A stretch of 13,126 nucleotides of DNA from CAZKCI01 sp964584165 (GCA_964584165.1 CAZOYW010000062.1:1-13126), one strand, 5' to 3'. Positions 1 through 7,048 are shown, numbered from the stretch's first letter. Numbers and translations: made by a program. Notes: generated by a model not told the origin, from the letters alone.

Positions 1-747
1 CCGCGGCCGGAGGCGGGGGCGCGCCGGGGGCTTCTCCGCGGGGGCGGGCGGTTCGGCCGCCTCCGGCTCGCTCGCCTTCCCCTCGCCGGCGGCGTCCAGG
101 AAATCGCCCACGAAGCCGTCGAGGCGATCGACGGTCTTGGCGACGCGGTGCGTGAAATAGTTGTAGGCGAGGAGGGCCGGGATCGCGATGCCCAGGCCGA
201 CCACGGTGGTGAGGAGGGCCTCGGAGATCCCCGGGGCGACCGCGTCGAGGGTGGCCGCCCCCAGCTCGCCCATCCGCCGGAAGGCGATCAGCACCCCCCA
301 GAGAGTCCCCAGGATGCCGAAGAGCGGTCCGGCGGCGGAGGCGGTGGCGAGGAAGATCAGGTGCTTCTCCATCTCCGAGGCCTGCGTCCGGCCGGTCTCG
401 TCCATCGCCGCCCGGATCTTGGCCCGTTCGTCAAGCGAGAGTTTCCCCCCTTGCGGCTTCTCCTCCCGGCGCCGGATCAGCTCCTGGCAGCCGCGCTGAT
501 AGACGGAAAAGAAGGGATTGAACTCGGGGGCCAGCCGGCCGGAGTTCAGGGAGAGGAGGCTTCCGGAGCGGGCGCGGCGGAACTGGGAGAGGAAGGCTTC
601 GGCGAGCCCCCCGATCCTCCGGAAGAGGAGGAACTTGTAGGCGATGATCGTCCAGACCCAGATCGAAGCCAGGAAGAGGACGAGATAGATCGTCTTCCCG
701 ACCAGACCGGAATCGCCGATGGCGTCGAAGAGAACGTTGCCGCCCAT
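1..747 (-). CDS. tolQ: TolQ/ExbB/MotA-family proton-channel subunit (3' end beyond window)
   Basis: Reading leftwards from the ATG at 747 gives 249 codons with no stop before the edge, so the C-terminus is missing. Three hydrophobic segments lie near residues 17-42, 130-156 and 176-197. The diagnostic block is at about 139-195: AGPLFGILGTLWGV, then VAPGISEALLTTVVGLGIAIP and AYN, matching the TolQ/ExbB pore helices. In this family the protein forms an inner-membrane pentamer that uses proton motive force with a TolR/ExbD partner to energise outer-membrane processes. The short N-terminus before the first helix favours TolQ over ExbB, but paralogues are hard to separate. After residue 220 comes an Ala/Pro/Glu-rich tail, longer than usual for TolQ. 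No TolR gene is visible; it would lie to the left. No clear Shine-Dalgarno precedes the ATG. A promoter is predicted at 900-928. Confidence 0.88.
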   Translation of the reverse strand, partial: MGGNVLFDAIGDSGLVGKTIYLVLFLASIWVWTIIAYKFLLFRRIGGLAEAFLSQFRRARSGSLLSLNSGRLAPEFNPFFSVYQRGCQELIRRREEKPQGGKLSLDERAKIRAAMDETGRTQASEMEKHLIFLATASAAGPLFGILGTLWGVLIAFRRMGELGAATLDAVAPGISEALLTTVVGLGIAIPALLAYNYFTHRVAKTVDRLDGFVGDFLDAAGEGKASEPEAAEPPAPAEKPPARPRLRPR

Positions 748-764
748 GATAAACCCGGGTAATA

Positions 765-869
765 GGCAAGGGTAAAGTTAATGGTTTGGTTAGAAGGCAA
801 GGTGCATGGTGCGGCCAGCCGGCACCAATAACCTAGCCCAGTGACCAAACCATTAACCTAATCCTTGCC
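765..869. repeat. 105-nt imperfect palindrome (48-nt arms, 9-nt centre)
   Basis: The left arm (765-812) and the reverse complement of the right arm (822-869) align over 48 nt without gaps, 37 positions identical by hand count. The centre is ggccagccg. The outer arms are AT-richer than the surroundings and made of short words such as GGCAAGG, GTTAATGG and TTTGGT; the stem next to the centre is GGTGC. In the tolQ leader it could fold into a long hairpin. Related structures lie at 6924-7013 and 12369-12488. Confidence 0.8.
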
Positions 870-899
870 CAGCGATATGGCTCAAAAACGTTAGAGCTA

Positions 900-928
900 C
901 GTATAGACCAGTGGCGCCGGTTCGTCAA
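900..928 (-). promoter_or_regulatory. Predicted sigma70-type promoter for the tolQ-like gene
   Basis: On the minus strand TTGACG (928-923) is followed after exactly 17 bp by TATACG (905-900). The -35 box matches the consensus at 5 of 6 positions and the -10 box at 4 of 6. Transcription would start near 893, giving a leader of about 146 nt that contains the whole palindrome at 765-869. It lies between the stop of the kinase gene and the tolQ-like start, both on this strand. Prediction from sequence only. Confidence 0.5.
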
Positions 929-955
929 GGGAAAGCGGGGGGGGAATCGCTCCGC

Positions 956-2857
956 TCAACGGGCGAGCAGATCGGCGACCCGGTTGAAGATCTCGTCCAC
1001 GTTGAAGGGCTTCCGCCAGAGGACGTCCACGCCGTTCTTCTCCAGCTCGGCCTGGACGGGCGGGATGTCCCAACCGGTGATCAGGGCGACCTTGGTCCGG
1101 GGGGCGGAGGCCTTGACCCGGCGGGAGAACTCCAGGCCGTTCATCGTCGCCATTCCCAGGTCGACGATGACCAGGTCGAATCCGCCGCCCTCCGCCTCCG
1201 CGAGGGCGGATACCGGCTGATCGCTCGTCTTGACGGTCCAGCCGCCACGGGAGAGGATGTCAGTGAGGAGCGAGGCGACGGTGGGGTCGTCCTCGACGAT
1301 CATGATCCGGCCCGGTTTGGCTCCGGGCGCCTTCTTCTCGGGCGTCTCGCTTTCCGGGCCGGACCTGGCCGGGGCCAGGGGGAGCTTGATGGTGGCGGTG
1401 GTCCCCTGGCCGGGGCGGCTCTTCAGCTCGATGTCCCCCTGGTTCTTCTTGACCGTACCGTAGGCTACCGAGAGGCCGAGCCCGGACTTCAGCGGGCGCT
1501 GGGTGGTGAAATAGGGCTCGAAAGCCCGCTCCAGGATTTCCGGCTTCATCCCCACGCCGTTGTCGGCGATCTCGATGTAGCCGTATCTCGCGTCCGCCCA
1601 GCAGCGGGCGCGGATCTTCCCCCCCTGGGGAAGGGCGTCGATGGCGTTGAAGATGATGTTGATCACGGCGATCCGGAGGTTCTCGTCGTCCCCCTCCAGG
1701 GCCGGGGTCTCGCCGAGTTCGGTCTCCACCTCGATGGTGATTCCCTTCTTGTGGGTGAGGTCGCGCCAGCGCGGGCGGGTGATCATCAGGGCCTCCTGGA
1801 GGAGGTCCTTCATGACGAAGAGCTTGCGCTCGGTCCCCCCGCTCGAGAGGGTGAAGGTCTGGAGTCTCTTCACCTCCTCCGCCCCGGTCAGGGCGGCCCG
1901 CTCGATCGTGCGCAGCCGCTTGGCCAGGGTGGGGTCCTTGGCCGTCTGGAGGAGGATCTGGGTGTTGCCCAGGATCCCGGCCAGGAGGTTGTTGAACTCG
2001 TGGGCGATCCCCCCCACCATCTCGCCCAGGGCCTTCATCCGCTCGGAGCGGACCAGCGCTTCCTGGGCCCGGGAGAGATCCTGGTAGGCTTTCTTCAGGT
2101 TGGTGATGTCCTTGGTGAAGCCCATGATCCCCAGAAACTTCCCCGAGTTGTCCTTGACCGTGGCCAGGGAGAGGAGGATGGGGAAGATCTCCCCGTTTTT
2201 CTTGCGCCCGGAGAGCTCGCCCTCCCAATGGTCCTGCTTCTCCAGGATCGGGATGATCTCGCTCTTGATCCGCTGGGCGCTCATGGGCTCGTAGATGTCC
2301 TTGATGTCCTTCTCCAGGAACTCCTCTTGCTCGTAGCCGAAGAGCTTCGCCTCGGCCGGGTTAGACATGATCCATTTTCCCCCCCGGTCGGTCACGGTGA
2401 TCCCGTCGGCGGACTGCTGGAGGGCGGCCAGGAGGAGGGTGAGCTGATCGCGCTCGGAGAGCTTCTGGGCCTGGAGGCGCTGGCGGGCGTCGTGCACGCC
2501 CAGGTGGATGCTGATCCGGTTGAGGAGGGGCTCCTTCTGGACCGGCTTGACCAGGTAGTCGATCGAGCCAAGCGCCTGGCCGGAGAAGCGGTCGAGGATC
2601 GACTGCGGGTAGGCGGTCATGAAGATGATCGGGGTGTTCTTGGTCTCGGGGGACTGGCGCAGGACCTCGAAGGCCTCGATCCCGTCCATCCCGGGCATCA
2701 TCACGTCCATCATGATGACGTCGGCCTTAGGCGCCAGCGCGATCCCGTCCTTGGCATTCCCGGCGGAAAGGACGTTGGCGGAGGTGTAGGAGCGGAGGAG
2801 GATCTCGAGCATCCGCCGGTCGTCGGCGGAGTCGTCCACGATCAGGATGGTAGCCAT
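956..2857 (-). CDS. Hybrid signalling protein: receiver - PAS - histidine kinase - receiver
   Basis: A 633-aa soluble protein with no membrane segment. An N-terminal receiver (about 3-120) has acidic D8/D9, phosphoacceptor D51 (MMDVMMPGMDG), T81 and K104. A short helical linker leads to a PAS domain (about 138-255) with the usual GFTKDIT end. The HisKA domain has H286 in GGIAHEFNN. The ATPase domain has its N box at N404, DNGVGM at 432-437 and GLGLS at 459-463. A second receiver (about 517-633) has D523/D524, phosphoacceptor D566, T594 and K616. All catalytic residues are present. The order suggests that phosphorylation of the first receiver tunes kinase output and that phosphate can pass to the C-terminal receiver. 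No DNA-binding domain and no separate response regulator are visible. The start at 2857 puts the receiver at the very N-terminus; no strong ribosome binding site precedes it. The signal and target are unknown. Confidence 0.93.
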   Translation of the reverse strand: MATILIVDDSADDRRMLEILLRSYTSANVLSAGNAKDGIALAPKADVIMMDVMMPGMDGIEAFEVLRQSPETKNTPIIFMTAYPQSILDRFSGQALGSIDYLVKPVQKEPLLNRISIHLGVHDARQRLQAQKLSERDQLTLLLAALQQSADGITVTDRGGKWIMSNPAEAKLFGYEQEEFLEKDIKDIYEPMSAQRIKSEIIPILEKQDHWEGELSGRKKNGEIFPILLSLATVKDNSGKFLGIMGFTKDITNLKKAYQDLSRAQEALVRSERMKALGEMVGGIAHEFNNLLAGILGNTQILLQTAKDPTLAKRLRTIERAALTGAEEVKRLQTFTLSSGGTERKLFVMKDLLQEALMITRPRWRDLTHKKGITIEVETELGETPALEGDDENLRIAVINIIFNAIDALPQGGKIRARCWADARYGYIEIADNGVGMKPEILERAFEPYFTTQRPLKSGLGLSVAYGTVKKNQGDIELKSRPGQGTTATIKLPLAPARSGPESETPEKKAPGAKPGRIMIVEDDPTVASLLTDILSRGGWTVKTSDQPVSALAEAEGGGFDLVIVDLGMATMNGLEFSRRVKASAPRTKVALITGWDIPPVQAELEKNGVDVLWRKPFNVDEIFNRVADLLAR

Positions 2858-2925
2858 GGCGGTCTCGGTCCATGATACTAGCCCGGTTTATTCGTGAAAA
2901 CCAGCGGATTTCCACGATTTTCTGG

Positions 2926-2954
2926 TTGACACCTCCGCGGGCCCTGCCTACTAT
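2926..2954 (+). promoter_or_regulatory. Strong sigma70-type promoter for the nucleotidyltransferase array
   Basis: A perfect TTGACA (2926-2931), a 17-bp spacer and TACTAT (2949-2954, 4 of 6 matches). Transcription would start near 2961. It lies in the gap between the divergent kinase gene and the first nucleotidyltransferase-like gene. This is the best promoter match found in the window. Confidence 0.65.
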
Positions 2955-3026
2955 TGCTCGCCCTCCGAACACATGGGCGGGCACTTTCCCGTCGGGAAGA
3001 CCCCCGGCGGGCCCCCGCGCAAGGAC

Positions 3027-4031
3027 ATGGCCGACCTTTACGACCAGATGATGGGGCGATTCCTTTCCCCGCTTTCCAGCCTGAAGCGGGGCGTGGTCGA
3101 CGCCCTTTACTTCGTTCGCCGCGACGGGGCTTTCGTTTTCACCGAGGGCTACCTCCATCCCCGCGGCGGCCTGATGGGCAAGGTGATGCTCTTCCCCGAC
3201 CCGAAGGGCGAGGTGGACATCTTCGGCCGCCGCTTCCGCTCCTCCTACAAGAGGATGAAGGACGGGAAGATCGAGCTCATCCCCCACGGCGAGCAGCTCG
3301 CTGTTCAGTTCGAGTTCACCCCCTCCCTCTCCCGGGCGCCCCGCCCGGCCTACGAGAAATACCACGTCGAGTTCCCCTTGAGCGATTTCATCGGCGTCTT
3401 CGAGCACGGCCATTCGCTCGCCGCCGCCCGGCGGACCTACCCCTCCCTCGACCGGGCGATCGAGGGGCTGAGTCGATCCTTCGGGATCCCCCTCTCCCGG
3501 CTCGGCTGCACCGGCTCCACCTGCTACGGGAAATACGAGGAGCCGGGGGATGACATCGACCTGGTCTTCTACGGCACGCTCGAGGAAAACGCCGCCGTCC
3601 TCCGCCGGATCCGGGAGCTGACCAAGGACCCGGCAAAGCGGGTGATCGAATACGGCCGCCTCTGGCCGATCCGCTTCTACTGGGACTCGATCATGATCTG
3701 CTCCTTCTTCAACTACGGTCGCGACGAGGACATCCCCCTGAAGGAGTGCCGGATGGAGGTTCTCCGGGAGAGCGTGCGCGCTCGGGGGACGGTGGACGAC
3801 GACGCCCATTCGATCTACATGCCCTCCATCCTCACCCTCTCCGGGCTCACCGTGGACGGGAAGAAGCGGGCCGACACCGACCTGATCATTTACGACGGCT
3901 CGCTCCGGGGCGAGTATTACCGGGGGGACGAACTGGAGCTCGAGGGGTCGCTGGTCCGCGTGTCCACGCCGCGCCGGGAATACGAGGCCTTGCTCGTCAC
4001 CCTCCGCGACCAAATCGCCGTCCGGCCCTGA
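3027..4031 (+). CDS. Predicted nucleotidyltransferase, tandem paralogue 1 of 3
   Basis: 334 aa, no signal peptide or membrane segment. A pol-beta-type nucleotidyltransferase signature is complete: G163-S164 in GCTGSTCYGKYE, then D176-I-D178-L, where the two aspartates would bind metal. Before it is a distinct domain of about 140 residues with the block YFVRRDGAFVFTEGYLHP. After it come WPIRFY and a C-terminal segment GSLRGEYYRGDELELEG that looks like a small beta domain. The layout resembles archaeal predicted nucleotidyltransferases (COG1665-like, from memory); the substrate is unknown. I chose the ATG at 3027 because MADLYDQMMGRFL aligns with the starts of the other two copies. An in-frame ATG at 2973 would add 18 residues the paralogues lack, and neither start has a good ribosome binding site. 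Only 19 bp separate this gene from the next, so they are probably one transcript. The family assignment is inference; the fold call is fairly secure. Confidence 0.8.
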   Translation: MADLYDQMMGRFLSPLSSLKRGVVDALYFVRRDGAFVFTEGYLHPRGGLMGKVMLFPDPKGEVDIFGRRFRSSYKRMKDGKIELIPHGEQLAVQFEFTPSLSRAPRPAYEKYHVEFPLSDFIGVFEHGHSLAAARRTYPSLDRAIEGLSRSFGIPLSRLGCTGSTCYGKYEEPGDDIDLVFYGTLEENAAVLRRIRELTKDPAKRVIEYGRLWPIRFYWDSIMICSFFNYGRDEDIPLKECRMEVLRESVRARGTVDDDAHSIYMPSILTLSGLTVDGKKRADTDLIIYDGSLRGEYYRGDELELEGSLVRVSTPRREYEALLVTLRDQIAVRP

Positions 4032-4050
4032 GGGCGAGCAACGCCGCGCG

Positions 4051-5070
4051 ATGAAAGACCGTTTCGAGAAGATGCTGGAGGAGTTCCTCCGCCCGCTGTC
4101 CGAGCTCAAGGGGAGGGTTCCCGACTCCCATTTCTTCCTCCGCCGGGACGGCTGCTTCGTCTTCAGCGAAGGCTACTGCCACCCGCCCGGTGGGCTCTAC
4201 GGCAAGATCATCTACTACCCCTGCCCCGGAGGTTCGGTGGACTTCTTCGGGCGCGCCTACGAGTGCACCACCAAGCGCCGGGTGGACGGGGAGATGAAGT
4301 ACGTCAGCCACCCCGACCAGATCCGCCGCCACGGCGAGATCGACCCCCGCTTGGGCCCGGCCGTCCCCCGCCCGGTCTTCGTCGAGTACGAGATGCCCTT
4401 CGCCCTCGACGATTTCATCGGCTTCTTCGAACCCCACCACTCCCTCGACCGTTGCTCCGCCCGCCACGAGTGGGTGCAGGAGGGCGCGCAAGCGGCCGCC
4501 TCGGCGCTGGGCGTCCCCTGGGAAAACCTGGGGCTGACCGGCTCGCTCGCCTATGGGCGCTACGAGGCGGGGGACGACGACCTCGACCTGGTCATCCGGG
4601 GTTCGCTCGCGGAGAACGACCGGGTCTACCGCGCCATCCGCCGCTTCACGCTCCAGCCGGAGCGGATGGTGGTGGAGTTCGGCCGCTGGTGGCCGATGCG
4701 CTTCTACGAGAAGAAGGTCTTGATCTGCCCCTTCTTCATGTACGACCGCTGGGAGTCGGCCCCCCTGCGCGACTTCCGCGTGGAGGTGAAGGAGGATAAC
4801 GTCCCTCTGGAGGGGACGGTCGGCGACGACACCCACACCATCTACATGCCGCCCTTCCTCACCCTGGAGGAGGTGAAGGGGAAGGGGAGGTCGTACGGTT
4901 CGCTCCCCCTGATCATCTACGACGGGGCGCTCCGGGGCGAGTATTTCCGGGGTGACATCCTCAAGCTGAACGCCCGGATGGTCGAGGTCTCCCAGAACGG
5001 CTCGCGCTTCGAGGCGGCCCTGGTCACGCTCTGGGACAACATCCGGAAGGTGGGGGAGGCCCACGGATGA
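4051..5070 (+). CDS. Predicted nucleotidyltransferase, tandem paralogue 2 of 3
   Basis: 339 aa, collinear with its neighbours over the whole length. Shared blocks are FFLRRDGCFVFSEGYCHPPGG at the N-terminus, LDDFIGFFEPHHSL, the nucleotidyltransferase core G164-S165 (TGSLAYGRYE) with D177-L-D179-L, FGRWWPMRFYEKKVLICPFF, the TIYMP segment, and the C-terminal GALRGEYFRGD. Both predicted metal aspartates and the GS turn are intact, so the copy looks active rather than decayed. It starts 19 bp after copy 1 with no strong ribosome binding site, which fits co-transcription and possibly translational coupling. In the shared blocks it seems closer to copy 1 than to copy 3: both have DDxDLV and the TLxDxI-like C-terminus. 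The substrate is unknown. Confidence 0.8.
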   Translation: MKDRFEKMLEEFLRPLSELKGRVPDSHFFLRRDGCFVFSEGYCHPPGGLYGKIIYYPCPGGSVDFFGRAYECTTKRRVDGEMKYVSHPDQIRRHGEIDPRLGPAVPRPVFVEYEMPFALDDFIGFFEPHHSLDRCSARHEWVQEGAQAAASALGVPWENLGLTGSLAYGRYEAGDDDLDLVIRGSLAENDRVYRAIRRFTLQPERMVVEFGRWWPMRFYEKKVLICPFFMYDRWESAPLRDFRVEVKEDNVPLEGTVGDDTHTIYMPPFLTLEEVKGKGRSYGSLPLIIYDGALRGEYFRGDILKLNARMVEVSQNGSRFEAALVTLWDNIRKVGEAHG

Positions 5071-5105
5071 CAGCAAGGTTATGAATTAGAGGCTATAGTC
5101 AACCG

Positions 5106-5135
5106 TTGTCGCCCCTGATGGCCGCAACCTATAAT
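5106..5135 (+). promoter_or_regulatory. Possible internal promoter before paralogue 3
   Basis: TTGTCG (5106-5111, 4 of 6 matches), an 18-bp spacer and a perfect TATAAT (5130-5135), in the 93-bp gap between copies 2 and 3. It would start transcription about 20 nt before the ATG at 5164. The rest of the gap shows no clear ribosome binding site or hairpin. Confidence 0.4.
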
Positions 5136-5163
5136 CCGTGATCTACAATCTGGTTTTTACGCC

Positions 5164-6177
5164 ATGACCGACACCTTCGACACCGTGATGGGAGAGCTCC
5201 TCTCGCCGATCTCGGCCCTCCAGGGCCGGATCGACGACTCGCTCTATTTCCTCCGCCAGGACGGATCCTTCGTCTACACCCACGGCTATTACCACCCGAC
5301 CCCCGGCTCCTTCATCGGGAAGATCATCCACTACCCCTCGCCGACCGGCGACGAGAACATCTGGGGGAGGCGATACGCCGCCATCCACAAGGTCTGGGAT
5401 AAAGGCGTCCATAAGGCGATCCAGAACGACGTGCAGTATAAGCAGCACTTCACGATCGACCCCTCGCTCGACCCGAAGGTGCCGCCGCCCCTGGTGGCGA
5501 GGTACGTCTTCGAGTTCCCCCTGAAGGACTTCCGGGGGTATTTCGAGCCGCACCGCGGGCTCATCTGGTGCAGCCAGGCCCAACCCGCGGTCAAGGCTTG
5601 GGCCGAGGAGACGGCCGCGCTGATGGACTTCCCGATCGAGAAGATGGGCGTGACCGGGTCCCTCTCCTACGGCGTGGTCGAGCCGGCGGACATGGACTTC
5701 GACGTCATCTTCCGGGGGACGCTGGAGGAGAACGAGCGGGTGCGCCAGAAGCTCTACCAGCTCGCCGCCGAGCCGGGGAGGAAGGTTCGCGAGTTCGACC
5801 GCGACTGGCCGATCCGCATCTACTGGAAGGACTACCTCCTCTGCCCCTTCTTCGTCTTCCAGAACCGGGAGGACGCCCCGCTGGCCGACGCCCGCGTCGA
5901 GCTGGTCCGGGACGGGGTGGAGGGGACGGCCGTGGTCGGCGACGACTTCTTCAACTCCTACCTCCCGATCGTGGTCGGCCTGACCGAGGTGAAGATCTCC
6001 GGCCGCCCCCACGAGGATATCCGCCTCTTCACCTACGACGGATCGCTCCGGGGCGAGTTCCGCTCCGGGGACCGGCTCTGGTTCAAGGGGCGGATCCTGA
6101 ACGTCTCCTCCCGGTCCGGCGAATACCGGGCGGTGGCGGTGGACATCAACTTCGACATCAAAAAAATCGCGGGCTGA
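5164..6177 (+). CDS. Predicted nucleotidyltransferase, tandem paralogue 3 of 3
   Basis: 337 aa, the most divergent of the three, yet keeping every architectural block: YFLRQDGSFVYTHGYYHP, FPLKDFRGYFEPHRGL, the core G165-S166 (TGSLSYGVVE) with D178-F-D180-V, DWPIRIYWKDYLLCPFF, and GSLRGEFRSGDRLWFKG near the C-terminus. The second aspartate motif is MDFDV rather than DxDLV, a conservative change that keeps both predicted metal ligands. A 93-bp gap with a possible promoter separates it from copy 2, so it may be expressed partly on its own. Its last codons (IAG and stop) form the left arm of the intrinsic terminator at 6160-6201. Function unknown, as for copies 1 and 2. Confidence 0.8.
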   Translation: MTDTFDTVMGELLSPISALQGRIDDSLYFLRQDGSFVYTHGYYHPTPGSFIGKIIHYPSPTGDENIWGRRYAAIHKVWDKGVHKAIQNDVQYKQHFTIDPSLDPKVPPPLVARYVFEFPLKDFRGYFEPHRGLIWCSQAQPAVKAWAEETAALMDFPIEKMGVTGSLSYGVVEPADMDFDVIFRGTLEENERVRQKLYQLAAEPGRKVREFDRDWPIRIYWKDYLLCPFFVFQNREDAPLADARVELVRDGVEGTAVVGDDFFNSYLPIVVGLTEVKISGRPHEDIRLFTYDGSLRGEFRSGDRLWFKGRILNVSSRSGEYRAVAVDINFDIKKIAG

Positions 6178-6201
6178 CGTTCGTCAGCCCGCGATTTTTT
6201 T
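6160..6201 (+). terminator. Strong intrinsic terminator overlapping the stop codon
   Basis: A perfect 19-bp stem (6160-6178 with 6183-6201) around the loop gttc. The GC part is TCGCGGGCTGAC, flanked by six or seven A on the left and as many T on the right, so it could work in both directions. The TGA stop of the third paralogue (6175-6177) is inside the left arm. It closes the nucleotidyltransferase array. Confidence 0.9.
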
Positions 6202-6225
6202 AATTTAGCGCGGACGCTGCATTCC

Positions 6226-6257
6226 GTAGCCGCGGACCTTCAGGTCCACGGGGCCGG
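6226..6257 (+). repeat. Possible family B hairpin repeat (outlying copy)
   Basis: GTAG at 6226-6229 is followed by a hairpin with GGACCT (6234-6239), loop TC, and AGGTCC (6242-6247), extended by CCG/CGG across one mismatch, then GGGGCCGG. The order GTAG - variable stem - GGGGC matches the family B units at 7061-7170, but the sequence identity is low. Confidence 0.35.
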
Positions 6258-6348
6258 CCGGGCAAAAGAATTTAACAGACGATTGAATGGGATGAGCTTG
6301 GCCGGCCATCGGTATCCTATTCTGTTTTCAGTGGATGGCAATATTTAC

Positions 6349-6921
6349 ATGATCAGGAAAGAGACCGTCTACTTCGAGAAGCCCGGCCCGGAGAACAGCG
6401 CCGACTGCCTGGGGATCGTCCAGCGGATGGTCCAGGCGGGGGCGAAGCACGTGGTGGTGGCTTCCACGCGGGGGGAGACCGGACTGCTCTTCGCGGAGGG
6501 CCTTTCCGGGTCCGGCGCGAACCTCGTCGTCGTCGCCCACTCCGCCGGCTTCGCCAAGCCGGGCGAGGTCGAGTTCGATCCCGAAAAGAGGCGCCGCATC
6601 GAGGAGAAGGGCGGGAGGGTGGTCCAGGCGACGATGCCCTTCCACTCCGTCGAGAACGGGATCGAGAAGAAGTTTTCGGGAACGCTTCCGACCTCCCTCG
6701 TCGCCCACACCCTGCGGATCTTCGGACAGGGGGCGAAGGTCGCCTGCGAGATCGTGATGATGGCGGCCGACGCCGGGCTCATCTCCGAGGGGGAGGAGGC
6801 GGTGGCGGTGGGGGGGACGCGCTGGGGGGCGGACACGGTGCTGGTCGTCCGTTCCGCCGCCTCGAGAAACTTCCTCGACCTCAAGGTGCTGGAGATCGCG
6901 GCGAAGCCGAGGGAACGATAA
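6349..6921 (+). CDS. Pyruvate kinase C-terminal-domain-like protein (COG1751 type)
   Basis: 190 aa from the ATG at 6349. The whole protein matches the family of stand-alone proteins with a pyruvate kinase C-terminal-domain fold, known as structures from archaea and still without an assigned function. Visible family blocks are YFEKPGPENS near the N-terminus, HVVVASTRGETG (a likely phosphate-binding turn, as in the pyruvate kinase effector site), VVAHSAGFAKPGE, LRIFGQGAKVACEIVMMAADAG, and AVGGTRWGADTVLVVR. There is no pyruvate kinase barrel, so it is not a catalytic pyruvate kinase. Upstream in-frame starts exist (TTG 6283, ATG 6292), but the residues they add do not look like family sequence and the 6349 start fits the usual N-terminus. 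It lies just after the array terminator, so it has its own transcript. No convincing promoter was found in 6202-6348. Confidence 0.85.
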   Translation: MIRKETVYFEKPGPENSADCLGIVQRMVQAGAKHVVVASTRGETGLLFAEGLSGSGANLVVVAHSAGFAKPGEVEFDPEKRRRIEEKGGRVVQATMPFHSVENGIEKKFSGTLPTSLVAHTLRIFGQGAKVACEIVMMAADAGLISEGEEAVAVGGTRWGADTVLVVRSAASRNFLDLKVLEIAAKPRER

Positions 6922-6923
6922 AC

Positions 6924-7013
6924 AAGGCAAAAGCTAAAAGGCAAAAGTAAAAAGTGGGCCAGCCGTATCCGAGCCAGCCCACTTTTTACTTTTGCCTTTT
7001 TACTTTTTACCTT
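6924..7013. repeat. Long palindrome with a perfect 24-bp stem
   Basis: 6936-6959 and 6977-7000 are perfect 24-bp inverted repeats, with AAAAGGCAAAAG at the outer end and GTGGGC at the inner end, around a 17-nt centre containing CAGCCG and GAGCCA. Outside them, 6924-6935 and 7001-7013 pair imperfectly (AAGGCAAAA against AAGGTAAAAA). It begins 3 nt after the stop of the COG1751-type gene and lies between convergent genes, so it may end transcription in both directions. The centre GGGCCAGCCG resembles that of the palindrome at 765-869. Confidence 0.85.
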
Positions 7014-7048
7014 GAGTTCTCCCTGGTCACCGGCCCGCCCGCCGCGCC

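Noticed and set aside
886..900. A possible integron attC-like core (ACGTTAGAGC)
   Set aside because: The core does not fit GTTRRRY at its last position, no matching partner core lies at attC spacing, and there is no integrase or cassette array.
911..2875. A 654-codon open frame on the plus strand opposite the hybrid kinase
   Set aside because: It is the antisense shadow of a gene with all its catalytic motifs. High GC at third codon positions keeps the opposite frame open; the product is low-complexity Gly/Asp/Val/Leu-rich and shows no domain.
2973..3026. An upstream ATG that would lengthen the first nucleotidyltransferase by 18 residues
   Set aside because: The extra residues have no counterpart in the two paralogues and no ribosome binding site precedes this ATG. 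It would also leave a leader of only about 12 nt from the predicted promoter.
5071..5163. A fourth long palindrome between nucleotidyltransferase copies 2 and 3
   Set aside because: The gap has similar AT-richer words, but I could not align two arms beyond about 5 bp, so it is treated as a promoter region only.
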